A stretch of DNA of 64,000 nucleotides, taken from positions 388,501-452,500 of the forward strand of contig JAJGOT010000021.1 in NCBI GenBank assembly GCA_022457155.1. Direction: 5' to 3'. The stretch comes from Cladopsammia gracilis. Lineage: Eukaryota; Cnidaria; Anthozoa; Scleractinia; Dendrophylliidae. The notes under the pieces are model-generated. The model was not told where the DNA came from. It saw only the letters and a list, made by a program, of their open reading frames with translations, and ran no database searches. The translations under genes and the position numbers were made by a program. Below are positions 1-9,354 of this stretch, in pieces (the first letter of the stretch is position 1; each line of letters starts with the position of its first letter).

Positions 1-110
1 ACTGTTATTTTTTGCCATGTAATTCGGACAAGCATTGATTAAACACAGTTGATTAGAACACGCGTCTCGTTCTCTCTTCGTTGTCGACGTTTTAGCAACA
101 AAACGTTACA
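1..110 (+). mobile_element. Gypsy A LTR, 3' part (copy 1)
   Basis: The segment ends in GTTACA and is followed at once by a primer-binding-site-like TGGTGTCAGAAG, then a leader and the gag start codon. This is the usual layout at the end of a 5' LTR in Ty3/Gypsy elements. The LTR start lies outside the window. No second LTR of this element is present anywhere in the window, so its limits cannot be confirmed by comparison. Confidence 0.65.
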
Positions 111-128
111 TGGTGTCAGAAGAAAACT
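111..128 (+). other. Primer binding site of Gypsy A
   Basis: TGGTGTCAGAAG starts directly at the inferred LTR end. TGG pairs with the universal tRNA CCA end, and the rest resembles sites used with leucine tRNA in other retroelements; the tRNA identity is inferred. The same site recurs at about 14213 and 28279. Confidence 0.6.
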
Positions 129-136
129 GAACCGAA

Positions 137-682
137 ATGGGTAAAGAAGAAACATCGCAAGGAGCGACAGCTTTGCCCACTCAGATATTTGTTCCCCCTG
201 CAAACCAGCCACCGCCAAAAGCGCTTGTCATGGACGACAATCTGGCGACGAATTGGGAAGCGTGGAGGAAAATCTGGTCGAGGTATGAAATTGCGACAGG
301 AATTTCTAAGCAGGAGCCACTGATAAGAGTGTCCACACTACTATCAGGCATCGGAGAAGACGCCACGAAAGCCTTCGATACTTTTCAGTGGGGAGACACA
401 GAAGACAAAATAAATATCGATCAAGTTCTCGCGAAATTCGAGGAATACTGTGAGCCCAGAACTCAAGTAATCTACGAGCGTTACCGATTTAACAATCGCA
501 ATCAAGAGGCTGGTGAAAACATCGCAACATATCTTACTGAGTTAAGAACGGTTGCGAAAAATTGCCAACACGACGCTATCACTCCTGACGAGATTTTGCG
601 TGACCGAATCGTGTTAGGAATTCGAGACGACAAGATGCGTGAAAGACTGCTCCGATTCAACGATTGGCTAGTTCTAAGATAG
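137..682 (+). pseudogene. Gypsy A gag, N-terminal part, interrupted by a DNA transposon (copy 1)
   Basis: The 181-aa reading frame resembles the capsid region of K02A2.6-type Gypsy gag: a proline-rich start, a W-x-x-W segment near residue 40, then a helical capsid-like part ending in a run of arginine-rich residues. The true gag part ends at residue 176 (base 665). The last codons read into the transposon that begins at 666. After the transposon the same frame resumes at 7742 for about 20 codons, then fuses to LINE sequence near 7805. The zinc knuckle, protease and start of reverse transcriptase are missing. The start codon was chosen because it lies 26 bases after the primer-binding site. 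It cannot make a working Gag. Confidence 0.75.
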
Positions 683-856
683 GGAACGGGAAATCGAGGA
701 ACGGGGAACGGGGAACGGGGAACGGGGAATCTCTAAAATGGGGGAATCTCTAAAAAAGGGAATCTCTAAAATAGGGAATCTCTAAAATGGGGAATCTCTA
801 AAATGGGGAATCTCTAAAATAGGGAATCTCTAAAATGGGGAAACTCTAAAATAGTT
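666..856 (+). repeat. Left terminal inverted repeat, tandem 7-mer and 16-mer arrays
   Basis: After the first 20 bases come about four GGGGAAC units, then about eight 16-base units of the form GGGGAATCTCTAAAAT with A/G variation. The array is the reverse complement of 7472-7731. Matching copies are at about 14768-14958 and 28834-29024. Confidence 0.9.
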
Positions 857-1027
857 AATCTTGAAAGCAGCTGTTACGAGGGCCGTAAGTAAAGCTGTCC
901 ACTCGCGATAATACTGAAATTCAAGATGGCTACAAACTAGAAGTCAGGCGATGCGTTATGACGTTCATTTAGGGATGTACTCTAGTGTAAATTCACACGA
1001 CTCCTAGGAAGACCATGTAATTATGAT

Positions 1028-1208
1028 ACTATTCTCACTGGGGCCATCTCGTACAAACGCCCCAAATCTCTTCGGAATTCAAGGATAAAAATTCCCGCGC
1101 GCTCGTAGTCCCCCGGGTGTTCTGTTCACACAGGTTTTGTATAAATAGGCCTGTTTTGGCCTGTTTATTTCCCCTTTCGTTAAACGTTCGCCAGTCGTTA
1201 GCGTGGCG
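1028..1208 (+). repeat. 181-bp direct repeat R1, promoter-like
   Basis: Nearly identical to 4551-4732, about 3.5 kb downstream on the same strand. It contains a TATA-like TGTATAAATAGG with a pyrimidine-rich stretch after it, so it could be a terminal repeat with a promoter. Equivalents are at about 15129 and 29196. The pair brackets the DIRS-like remnants and the minisatellite. Confidence 0.75.
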
Positions 1209-1481
1209 TTTTTTTTTCTTGCCCGGTCATCGCTGCGCCATCTTCGAAAGTTTTCTTCGTTCTTCGTTCTTCGTTCTTCGTTCTCCACGCCGGACCAAGG
1301 CCCTGCAGCGGCCGTCGAGCCTCCAGCTGTCGTGCCTCCAGCTCCAGCCAACGCTGCCGGTGATAACAACGCACAGAACGCTAACGACAACGTGGTTCCT
1401 GTGCCCCAACCTGCGGCTCTGGTGGTTAGTGTTCAGTCAGTTGTCCTTGTATCCGTCCCCTTCGCCCGTTTTTCGGGCTAG
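1203..1481 (+). other. Ala/Pro/Asn-rich open frame, unrecognised
   Basis: A 92-aa frame with a low-complexity alanine, proline and asparagine segment in its second half. It opens just after repeat R1, where an ORF1/gag would sit. In copy 2 the T-run near its start is one base shorter and the frame is lost there; copy 3 (29371-29649) keeps it. I cannot assign a function, and it may be chance. Confidence 0.2.
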
Positions 1482-1554
1482 GCGTTGTTGGTCTTTTAGC
1501 TTGGTTCTCGCTTCTGTATTAGGTTAGTTCTCGCTTTTGTACTACTAGTTTGGT

Positions 1555-3475
1555 TTTCGCATCTGTGTACAAGCTTACAGTTTTCGCGTCGGTGGTACAA
1601 TTTTATTTTCGCGTCTGTGTTACAACTTTAGTTTTGGCGTCTGTGTACAAATTTGGTTTTCGCGTCTGTGTACAATTTTAGTTTCTCGTCTGTGTGGCAA
1701 GTTTAGTTTTCGCGTCTATGCTACCAATTTAGTTTTCGCATCTTTGTTACAACTTAATTTTCCGTCTGTGTGACAACTTAAGTTTTCCGTCCGTGCGGCA
1801 AGTCTGTGTGAAATATTTAATTTTCGCGTCTGTGTGACAAAATTTTGTTTTCCGTCTGTGTGACGTATTTTATTTTCGCGTCTGTGTGACAAATTTAGTT
1901 CTTCGTCTGTGTGACAAGTCTGTGTGACATATTTTAGTTTTGCGTCTGTGTGACAAATTTAGCTTTCGCGTCTGTGTGACAACTTAAGTTCTCCGTCTGT
2001 GTGACAAGTCTGTGTGACATATTTTAGTTTTGCGTCTGTGTGACAAATTTAGTTCTTCGTCTGTGTGACAAGTCTGTGTGACAACTTTAGTTTTCCGTCT
2101 GTGTGGCGAGTCTGTGTGACAAATATAGCTTTCGCGTCTGTGTGACAACTTTAGTTTTCCGTCTGTGTGGCGAGTCTGTGTGACAAATTTAGTTTTCACG
2201 TCAAGTCTGTGTGACAAATTTAGTTTTCGCGTCTGCGTGACAAATTTAGCTTTCGCGTCTGTGTGCCAACTGTAGTTTTCTGTCTGTGTTACAAGTCTGT
2301 GAGGCAAACTTAGTTTTCGCGTCTGCGTGACAAATTTAGTTTTCCGTCTGTGTGACAAGTTTGAGTTTCGCGTCTGTGTGACAAATTTAGTTTTCGCGTC
2401 TGTGTGTCAACTTAAGCTCTCCGTCTGTGTGACAAGTCTGTGTGACGTATTTTATTTTCGCGTCTGTGTGACAAATTTAGTTCTTCGTCTGTGTGACAAG
2501 TCTGTGTGACAACTTTAGTTTTCCGTCTGTGTGGCGAGTCTGTGTGACAAATATAGCTTTCGCGTCTGTGTGACAACTTTAGTTTTCCGTCTGTGTGGCG
2601 AGTCTGTGTGACAAATTTAGTTTTCACGTCAAGTCTGTGTGACAAATTTAGTTTTCGCGTCTGCGTGACAAATTTAGCTTTCGCGTCTGTGTGCCAACTG
2701 TAGTTTTCTGTCTGTGTTACAAGTCTGTGAGGCAAACTTAGTTTTCGCGTCTGCGTGACAAATTTAGTTTTCCGTCTGTGTGACAAGTTTGAGTTTCGCG
2801 TCTGTGTGACAAATTTAGTTTTCGCGTCTGTGTGTCAACTTAAGCTCTCCGTCTGTGTGACAAGTCTGTGTGACGTATTTTATTTTCGCGTCTGTGTGAC
2901 AAATTTAGTTCTTCGTCTGTGTGACAAGTCTGTGTGACCAATTTAGTTTTCGCGTCTGTGTGACAAATTTAGCTTTCGCGTCTGTGTGACAACTTTAGTT
3001 TTCCGTCTGTGTGACAAATTTAGCTTTCGCGTCTGTGTGACAACTTAAGTTCTCCGTCTGTGTGACAAGTCTGTGTGACATATTTTAGTTTTGCGTCTGT
3101 GTGACAAATTTAGTTCTTCGTCTGTGTGACAAGTCTGTGTGACAAATATAGCTTTCGCGTCTGTGTGACAACTTTAGTTTTCCGTCTGTGTGGCGAGTCT
3201 GTGTGACAAATTTAGTTTTCGCGTCAGTGTGACAGATTTAGCCTTCCGTCTGTGTCACAAGTTTGGGTTTTCCGTCTGTATGTCAGCTTGGTTTTCGCGT
3301 CTGTGTGACAACTTTAGTTCTCCGTCTGTGTGACAAGTTTAGTTTTTGAGTCTGTATGACAAATTTAGTTCCCGCGTCTGCTTGTCAACTTTGGCTCCCC
3401 GTTCGTGTGACAAGTCTGTGTGACAAGTTTAGTTTTCCCGTCAGTGTGACAAGCTTTAGTTATCGCGTCTGTGTT
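1555..3475 (+). repeat. Minisatellite of CGTCTGTGTGACAA-type units (copy 1)
   Basis: About 1.9 kb of degenerate units around CGTCTGTGTGACAA followed by a T-rich spacer such as TTTAGTTTTCG, unit length roughly 20-27 bases. Inside it a block of 428 bp is duplicated (from about 1984 and about 2412), giving a higher-order repeat. Open frames on both strands here are only translations of the repeat. It starts after R1 and stops just before the zinc-knuckle segment. Confidence 0.9.
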
Positions 3476-3494
3476 TTAGTCTTCCCGTTCCTGT

Positions 3495-3710
3495 TTGTGT
3501 GACGGTTTTTGGGCCTCCCCGTTAGTTTTTACGGGGGTCGACAATACCGTCGTCCCGCGTCCAGGCCCCTATCCTGGAGGTCCATCTGGTCGCGATGGAC
3601 GTCTCAGGCCACAGCACTACCGGCCGGGAACCTTTCCCCGACGCTGTTTTAATTGTAGAAGAGTTGGTCGTTTTGCTAGGGATTGCCCATTAGTCTCCAA
3701 CGCTGTTTAA
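3495..3710 (+). pseudogene. Retroelement zinc-knuckle (CCHC-like) fragment, probably DIRS-type gag (copy 1)
   Basis: The 71-aa frame ends in a Pro/Arg/Gly-rich stretch and a retroviral-type zinc knuckle, CFNCRRVGRFARDC at about residues 51-64. The histidine of the CCHC pattern is replaced by arginine (CAT to CGT type change), so metal binding is probably lost. Position before the pol-like segment at 3901-4368 suggests these were the end of ORF1 and the start of ORF2 of one element. The N-terminal half of the frame is minisatellite-derived and probably not original coding sequence. Confidence 0.5.
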
Positions 3711-3900
3711 AAGTTACGTTTCTTTGCCATGTATTGGAGTTTCAGTGCCTTTGATCGTTTGCCTTGTTAGATATTTCTGTGTTCTTCTGTATGAAGTCCA
3801 CGCCTCATTTAAGTTTGCTTCATCTATTATTTTGTGTTTGTTTCGCTTGCCTTAAGCTAACCGCTGGTATGCCTTCGATGGGGTCTTCTTATACCCTTAA

Positions 3901-4368
3901 TTGCTCTGTCCCTGGACGGGGTATTTCGGGGCTGCTTCGCGGTTGGCTTTTCCCCTTTTCTATATCATGTTTCATTGGCGCCTTTTTTCGTTGTCCTTTT
4001 GTTTTAGGCGCCCCCGTGCAAAACCTCGTTATGATTTTCGCCCGGACGAAGTCCCGTCAAATTTTGTTCAGTGGTGCAATTTAAAAGGGGAAGAGCCTCG
4101 CGTTGCAGGCCCTAACCCCTCGCTCTATATGGTTTCCAAGGGAATCGTTCATGCCACTCCTCAAGGTGTTATTTTCCGAGATCCCAGTAGTTTTGTGGCT
4201 GGGAAACTGACTCGATCGGCACCAGTCTTATTGGAAGTTCATTCTGTCAGACACCCAAAGAAAGATGAGATTTTATCCTACATCGTCCGGGGGGTCGACA
4301 TTTCATTCCGGTTTTCCATAGTTTGTATTAGTTTTGCCTTTCACTGTTTTGTGGCTTCTTATCTTTAA
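3901..4368 (+). pseudogene. DIRS-like retroelement pol start, fragment (copy 1)
   Basis: Residues about 45-135 of the 155-aa frame look like the opening of DIRS-type pol: FVQWCNLKGEEP, VSKGIVHATPQGVIFRD, then a segment ending KKDEILSYIVRGVDI. The family match is from memory of conserved DIRS segments and was not tested by a search. The frame then breaks into unrelated sequence. No reverse-transcriptase core, methyltransferase or tyrosine recombinase follows before repeat R2, so this is a short relic within the larger transposon. Confidence 0.5.
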
Positions 4369-4479
4369 GGTCGTAAAGTTTGCAATAGAGCTTTTTGAAA
4401 TATGGGGAGAGTTACGGTCATCTGTGTATTTTGTTGGGACCTTACCACCCTGCCTAGCTTTCGGGAGTAGCAGCCGTAG

Positions 4480-4880
4480 GGCTCGCTTCTTCCCGTATCT
4501 TATCCTTGCCTGGGGCGTTTGGGAGTGAGGGCTCCCAGTGTGAATATATTACTATTCTCACTGGGGCCATCTCGTACAAACGCCCCAAATCTCTTCGGAA
4601 TTCAAGGATAAAAATTCCCGCGCGCTCGTAGTCCCCCGGGTGTTCTGTTTCACACAGGTTTTGTATAAATAGGCCTGTTTTGGCCTGTTTATTTCCCCTT
4701 TCGTTAAACGTTCGCCAGTCGTTAGCTTGGCGTCCCTCCCTCCTCCCCGCAGCGATGACCATTGTTCCCATCCTAGCTAGCTCCCGCTCCTTTACGCCTC
4801 CGGGCTCGCTTCTTCCCATATCTTATCCTTGCCTGGGGCGTTTGGGAGTGAGGGCTCCCAGTGTGAATATATTACGATTT
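4480..4880 (+). repeat. Repeat R2 with a nested tandem duplication
   Basis: R2 (4551-4732) copies R1 with its TATA-like box. Around it a roughly 75-base segment ending in CCCAGTGTGAATATATTAC occurs twice, at about 4481-4550 and 4803-4876. The block finishes with AATAAAGATTGATGATGATG, a polyadenylation signal plus a TGA-type simple tail of the sort seen at retroelement 3' ends. Confidence 0.7.
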
Positions 4881-4941
4881 CGTGTATAAATAAAGATTGA
4901 TGATGATGATGACCATTTAATTTTTGTCGGAAGGGGAAGGA

Positions 4942-4966
4942 GGGGGGGGGGGGGGGGGGGGGGGGG
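4942..4966 (+). repeat. Poly-G tract, 25 bases
   Basis: An uninterrupted G run whose length differs between copies: 25 here, about 21 at 19039-19059 and 25 at 33110-33134. It is a likely site of G-quadruplex formation and of sequencing or assembly error. Confidence 0.9.
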
Positions 4967-7471
4967 TTGGGGCAATTTCTTCTGAGTGTGATTTTTTTTT
5001 TTCAGCATCACTATTTGCAAGAATTTTTTTACCAAAATGCTTGAAATTTTTTTTTTCACGTGCTTTCTTGTGCACTATTTTTTTTCTCTTAAATTTCTTC
5101 TGCAGGAATTTTTTTTGGGTAATTGCTCACCCCCCTCCCCCCACAAAAATTAAATTGTCCGTCCCTCACCGTGTTTTGTTTCATATTGTGTGACAAATCG
5201 AGCTAAATCATGCTGCGACACTTACAGTGTCTGGTTCACAAGTGTAAATATCCGGTCTCGATTGCGAAACCGTCACACGAAAACTCCCAAAAAAAAATCA
5301 CTTTATTGCTTTTCGGTAAGTTTGAAAGAAAAATTAACAACTTCTCGTTACATTTTTTAACACCCGAAGAGAAAAGCTCAATTTATCTGCAAGATCGTGT
5401 AAGTTCGCGAACGTGACCGCTTTGCGTTTTCTCGTGCCGGCGTCATGCCCGCGGTTGGTCCAAACCGTGTAGGACGAGAACTGCGAGAAGAGTATTCCTT
5501 CCAATCTTGATTTTAGTTGGCTGTACGAGATTAGAAAGGCGGCGCTCCGTCGTCACCCGCGATATCTTTAAGTTGAGAATTTAGAATAATCCAAAAATTA
5601 AAATACCAACTATTAAAAAGAAAAAAAAAATACCAAAAAAATTAACTCATCTTAGAAAAATTGGGAATCTTGCAACAATTCAAGAAAAACCTTATGGCGG
5701 GCCGGGGTGGCATCCCCCCGCACCCCCGTTGTACACCCGATAGTTTATCGGTACATAAAGTTACAATATTACAAGGAATTTCCCAATTTCTTACCTCTAT
5801 GTAACATCGACGTGCATTGAAAAGGGAGTGGGAAAAATTCATCTGTCCACTGTGAACGGCCGCAAACCCCCTCGGAACGAAAAAGCGCAGCGTGTAAATC
5901 GTCGTTACTTATGCCAACTTTTTTTAAGTAATGCCATTTTTTTTTTCTTCAACTCAAGACATATCGTTTTTGGGTGGGATAAATGCGTTATCTCCGCAAT
6001 TATTTTTTAGTATTTTTTTATCTCCGCAATTATCAGTCATTAATTTAAATGCTTTTTGTCACTACATAGTCTGTATGACGGTATTTCTCCTTCGTTCCTC
6101 TGTGCTCTGCAGTCCGAATAGGGCGTTCGCTCAATACACTGAGATATGCAGGTTCCTTGATGATGATGCTGTGATAACATGAGAACATCTCTGTCCCCCT
6201 TCCAACTAAATCGTGGTATCATTTTTCGCATTGATTCTGAATTGCTACAATGAGCCGCCGCAAAACGTCTTTTTCCTTGCTTTTCACTCTAATAAGGATA
6301 ACACATGTCAAATTGAACAAAGGAAACTCGGGTTTCATTTTCAGTGGCAAGAGTTCCATTGTAAGTGCTCGGTTAGTACAGGTTTTTGACATTGACAAAT
6401 GACTATTTATTCAATGTCCGCTTAATTGAGGTGTTCGCTTAAAAGAGGCAGTTTTACAGTAAACATGGGAACAAAATTTTGGGACTTCGACAATACAGGT
6501 TTGACTGTATTTTTTTTCTTCAACAAAACTTCACTAGTTTCTGGTGTACTTAAAAAAGAAGTGCTCACATTCGTCGTTCGTGCTCACTTTCGGCGCGGTC
6601 GCACGAAGGAATTTGTTATCCTAGGAAGACGAATTTTTCACACGGTACCACAGGCAGCCCAAGCGGTAGTGATTTTAATACGTGTGGTGATTTTCTCACT
6701 TATCTGCCATGTGCTTCTAGCCTCCACGTGCAAATGTTCATAGTAGCCATGTTATAGTCTTTTGACCATGGCGTTCAAAATACCCTTTATAAAGTCCAGC
6801 AAGTCCTTTTCACATGGGTACTTTGATGTTTTGTTCTTCAAGATTTTCTATGGCGCAAGAAAATGGCAAATAGATGTGTCGCGCGGAAGCGTTGACCTTG
6901 GTTTGCATAATTAATACCTTTCCGCTCTCCCTACGTTTCTTAGGAAGAAAGGGGAAACTGTTCGCAGTCATGTTTAGTTTTTTGTGATTTCCAGTTTTCA
7001 TGTTAGGAATAAGAAAAAAATAAAATTGTGCATGGTTCATTTGATGAGAAGCTTGTATACTTGTTGGCTGTGTTTTTTCGTGTTTAGGCATGCTTCAACG
7101 ATTATGAATAAAATAGGTGAACTTGTGAGTAGTACGAATAATCACTGGCTTTTTTACGTCTTGGTTCAATTTAAGAGTTTCAGCCTTTGAGAGTTTCTGT
7201 GGTTCATACCGCCTTACCTCTCGTAGGCGAACACCGAAAAATGTCAGGAAGGTGGATCATGCATTATAGGTGTGGTCGTTGATGACATGACTCAAATCTA
7301 ATTAACTGACCGTTACGAAACTGATTTTAAACTTCACACAGAAAGATTTGACTATAGATCTAGCAAAACTCCTTATAATGTTCCAAAAAAAGTCAATGAG
7401 TGTAAGAAAGAATGTTAATGTTCAAATGAAGATGTGAGGGAGACTTATTGGCGATAAAAGTGAAACTAGAT
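4967..7471. other. Interior of the MULE-like element without recognisable genes
   Basis: AT-rich sequence with homopolymer runs and short open frames only, none conserved in frame between copies in a convincing way. A G/C-run hairpin-like patch lies near 5695-5735. Most base differences between copy 2 and copies 1 and 3 fall in this interval. Confidence 0.7.
6409..6515. repeat. Tc1/mariner-type MITE remnant
   Basis: Contains the paired phrases GTCCGCTTAATTGAGG and GTTCGCTTAAAAGAGG, and ends in CAGGTTTGACTGTA. This resembles the internal repeats and terminus of widespread mariner-type MITEs. Only one end is clear. Equivalents are near 20488 and 34578. Confidence 0.45.
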
Positions 7472-7731
7472 CCTATTTTAGAGATTCCCTATTTTAGAGA
7501 TTCCCCATTTTAGAGATTCCCTATTTTAGAGATTCCCTATTTTAGAGATTCCCTATTTTAGAGATTCCCCATTTTAGAGATTCCCCATTTTAGAGATTCC
7601 CTATTTTAGAGATTCCCCATTTTAGAGATTCCCCATTTTAGAGATTCCCCATTTTAGAGATTTACCATTCCCCGTTCCCCGTTCCCCGTTCCCCGTTCCC
7701 CGATTCCCCGTTCCCTATTTTAGAACTAGCC
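7472..7731 (-). repeat. Right terminal inverted repeat of the MULE-like element
   Basis: About 13 units of the 16-mer in inverse orientation (CCCCATTTTAGAGATT and CCCTATTTTAGAGATT), then several GGGGAAC units as their reverse complement, ending in GAACTAGCC at 7731. It is longer than the left array, so the two ends differ in unit number. Confidence 0.9.
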
Positions 7732-7804
7732 TTCAACGATTTGACGTTGCAGAAAGCCGTCGATTCGATTAAAGCAGCAGAGCAAACCGAGCAGAAAGTC
7801 AAGC

Positions 7805-7889
7805 TAATTTCCGTTATTCCGGTTGTTTCGAAGGTTTTTGAAAAAATTGTTTACAAACAACTGTATCAATACCTAAATGACAATCAATT
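7805..7889 (+). pseudogene. LINE reverse-transcriptase fragment, first part (copy 1)
   Basis: Right after the gag remnant the frame reads ISVIPVVSKVFEKIVYKQL, the fingers region typical of CR1/L2/Jockey-type LINE reverse transcriptases. It is fused in the same orientation to Gypsy A gag without a visible target duplication. It stops at 7889 because Gypsy B inserted there; the continuation is found only after copy 3, from 40775. Confidence 0.8.
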
Positions 7890-8040
7890 TGTTATATAAT
7901 CGGCTTTTGTTACGTCATTGTTGTATTGCGCATGTCCGAACACGAGCACGTGGATTAAAGTGTGTTATGTTGTTGTCGTTCGTCTACTTGTACTTTCTCC
8001 GTCCTTAGTTATCTTTCGCTCCATTTACCAGGACATAACA
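7890..8040 (+). mobile_element. Gypsy B 5' LTR (copy 1)
   Basis: 151 bp, from TGTTATATAATC to GACATAACA, matching the complete element's LTRs in copy 3. It is followed by AA and the primer-binding-site-like TGGCGACGAGGATGGG. Here the element is cut off after 8600. Confidence 0.9.
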
Positions 8041-8164
8041 AATGGCGACGAGGATGGGATAAGTTTACTTCAATTATTTCCTAAATTACTTCGTTCGACA
8101 TATGATTTATTCTAACTTGGTTTGGCTGTTTCGTGTTTTCATCCAAGTGGTTGTTGTCGCCACC

Positions 8165-8600
8165 ATGGCGTCGCCGCTGTTGGGAACGATCGGCGAATTT
8201 GATCCTACTACGGAGACCTTTACTGTATATTCTGAGAGACTCGATCAGTTCTTCTTTGCTAATAATATTGGACAACACCCAGCAGATGCATTGGCAGCAG
8301 TTATTTCAGCGGCGAACAAAAAAAAAAGTGGCCGCGATGATTTCTATCATCGGGAAGAATACGTATGGCGTTCTTCGTGATTTGTGCAGCCCAGAGAACC
8401 CGAAAGAGAAAACTTTCGAGGAATTATGCGAGTTACTACAACAACATTTTAAACCTAAACGACTGGAGGTCGCAGAATCGTACAGATTCCACCGTTGTTG
8501 CCAAGAAGAAAACGAAAGCGTCTCAGTTTACAGCGCACGTTTGAGGCATCTGGCTTCGACCTGTAACTTTGGTGAATTTTTGACCCGTTCGCTTCGAGAT
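8165..8600 (+). pseudogene. Gypsy B gag, truncated by the array junction (copy 1)
   Basis: Starts at an ATG in a good context (GCCACCATGG). After about 50 codons the frame is lost at an A10 run (about 8318-8327) and resumes one base later, as in the other copies. Coding similarity stops exactly at 8600, where sequence jumps to Polinton DNA. Any open frame through the junction is accidental. Confidence 0.8.
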
Positions 8601-8601
8601 A
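8600..8601. other. Array junction: Gypsy B gag to Polinton
   Basis: Upstream sequence equals 36740-36769 of the complete Gypsy B. Downstream it changes to ATATATACCTCGAGG. The complete element reads CAGTTCG at this point. No target duplication or LTR end lies here, so this is a rearrangement breakpoint and not an insertion. Confidence 0.85.
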
Positions 8602-8674
8602 TATATACCTCGAGGACCACTGCAGAAAATCCTCCCAACCCCGGCGTACAAAACATATACATATACACACGACA

Positions 8675-9103
8675 ATGGCCTCAATCGCTCTTATGATTGG
8701 TGGACCAATTCTCAATGCTGCTGCCTTCATTGGGGGCAATTATCTTGCAAAATATTTATCAGGTGACAGCGGGCAACCCCCTCTCGATGAGAAGATCAGG
8801 CACGACAAAGCGTTGGAGGCCTATCAAGCAGCCTACGCCAAATATCAGAAAGACCGCACAAAGCTCCTCGACTGGATTGCAACCAATGATCGGATCAAAC
8901 ATCAAGCGAAACAAAACTTCCAAGACACTGACCAAGCTCTGGTGCTCTATAACCAAACATATCGGGATCAGCAAATAACACTTCCCAAAGAGCCCGAGTT
9001 CTCTGACGTCTATAAACCCGGCCCACAGCAGAAGCAAGGCGAGCTCTTCTTTATCGGCACTGGCGCGCTCGCCCTTGGCTATGCGGCTTTTCGCTTTCTT
9101 TAA
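8675..9103 (+). CDS. Polinton-associated conserved protein of unknown function (copy 1)
   Basis: A 142-aa protein with a hydrophobic, glycine/alanine-rich N-terminal segment (residues 1-25), a long charged helical middle (about 40-115, possible coiled coil) and a second hydrophobic segment at the C-terminus (about 125-142). I recall similar short proteins next to Polinton integrases in cnidarian elements but know no proven function. The two hydrophobic ends suggest membrane or virion association, which is inference. The start is the first ATG, 74 bases after the junction and after a TATA-rich stretch. It is intact in both copies, unlike its neighbours. Confidence 0.6.
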   Translation: MASIALMIGGPILNAAAFIGGNYLAKYLSGDSGQPPLDEKIRHDKALEAYQAAYAKYQKDRTKLLDWIATNDRIKHQAKQNFQDTDQALVLYNQTYRDQQITLPKEPEFSDVYKPGPQQKQGELFFIGTGALALGYAAFRFL

Positions 9104-9160
9104 AAAATCTTTTATATACAACCATGAGTCTCAAAAGCTATGTCGCTTTGGCTTGCAGGC

Positions 9161-9316
9161 ATGGGCAAATTACTGGAATCATTTGACCAGCTGCTGCATG
9201 ATGAAAGACGTAACCAGCTACATTTACTCGTTACTCTAAAGGAGATTAAAGAAGGTCTTAAAGAACGCAGTGACCAACTCTTTGAACTGCAGGAGGAAGA
9301 TAATAAACACGAATAA
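9161..9316 (+). CDS. Small 51-aa charged ORF between Polinton genes (copy 1)
   Basis: Reads from ATGGGCAAATTACTG to TAA, predicting a short helical, Leu/Glu/Lys-rich peptide with heptad-like leucine spacing. It sits 57 bases after the 142-aa gene and 38 bases before the integrase, on the same strand, and is identical in copy 2. Position suggests a Polinton small gene. The family is not recognised and it may be non-coding. Confidence 0.4.
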   Translation: MGKLLESFDQLLHDERRNQLHLLVTLKEIKEGLKERSDQLFELQEEDNKHE

Positions 9317-9354
9317 TTAACTGAGCTTTAAAGTTTCAATGCATAATATACACG

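Larger units (their letters stand above)
666..7731. mobile_element. 7.07-kb MULE/Foldback-like DNA transposon (copy 1)
   Basis: A 10-bp direct repeat, TTCAACGATT, flanks the element at 656-665 and 7732-7741, and removing the element restores the gag frame. The ends are inverted: GGCTAGTTCTAA followed by a G or A and ATAGGGAAC. They continue into about 190-260 bp of inverted arrays of a 7-mer (GGGGAAC) and a 16-mer containing GGGAATCTCTAAAAT. A 9-11 bp target duplication and long repetitive ends fit Mutator-like or Foldback elements. I see no transposase frame inside, so it is probably non-autonomous and moved by a helper. The interior holds a minisatellite and DIRS-like remnants. Confidence 0.8.

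Noticed and set aside
1984..2937. Repeated 124-aa minus-strand and 60-aa plus-strand open frames
   Set aside because: They are translations of the CGTCTGTGTGACAA minisatellite. The unit lacks stops in those frames, and there is no start context or conserved domain.
4942..4966. Gly-rich protein from the poly-G tract
   Set aside because: Homopolymer translation only; run length varies between copies.
8133..8696. 187-aa fusion protein across the array junction
   Set aside because: The first part is out of frame with gag and the last part is Polinton leader. The fusion is accidental.
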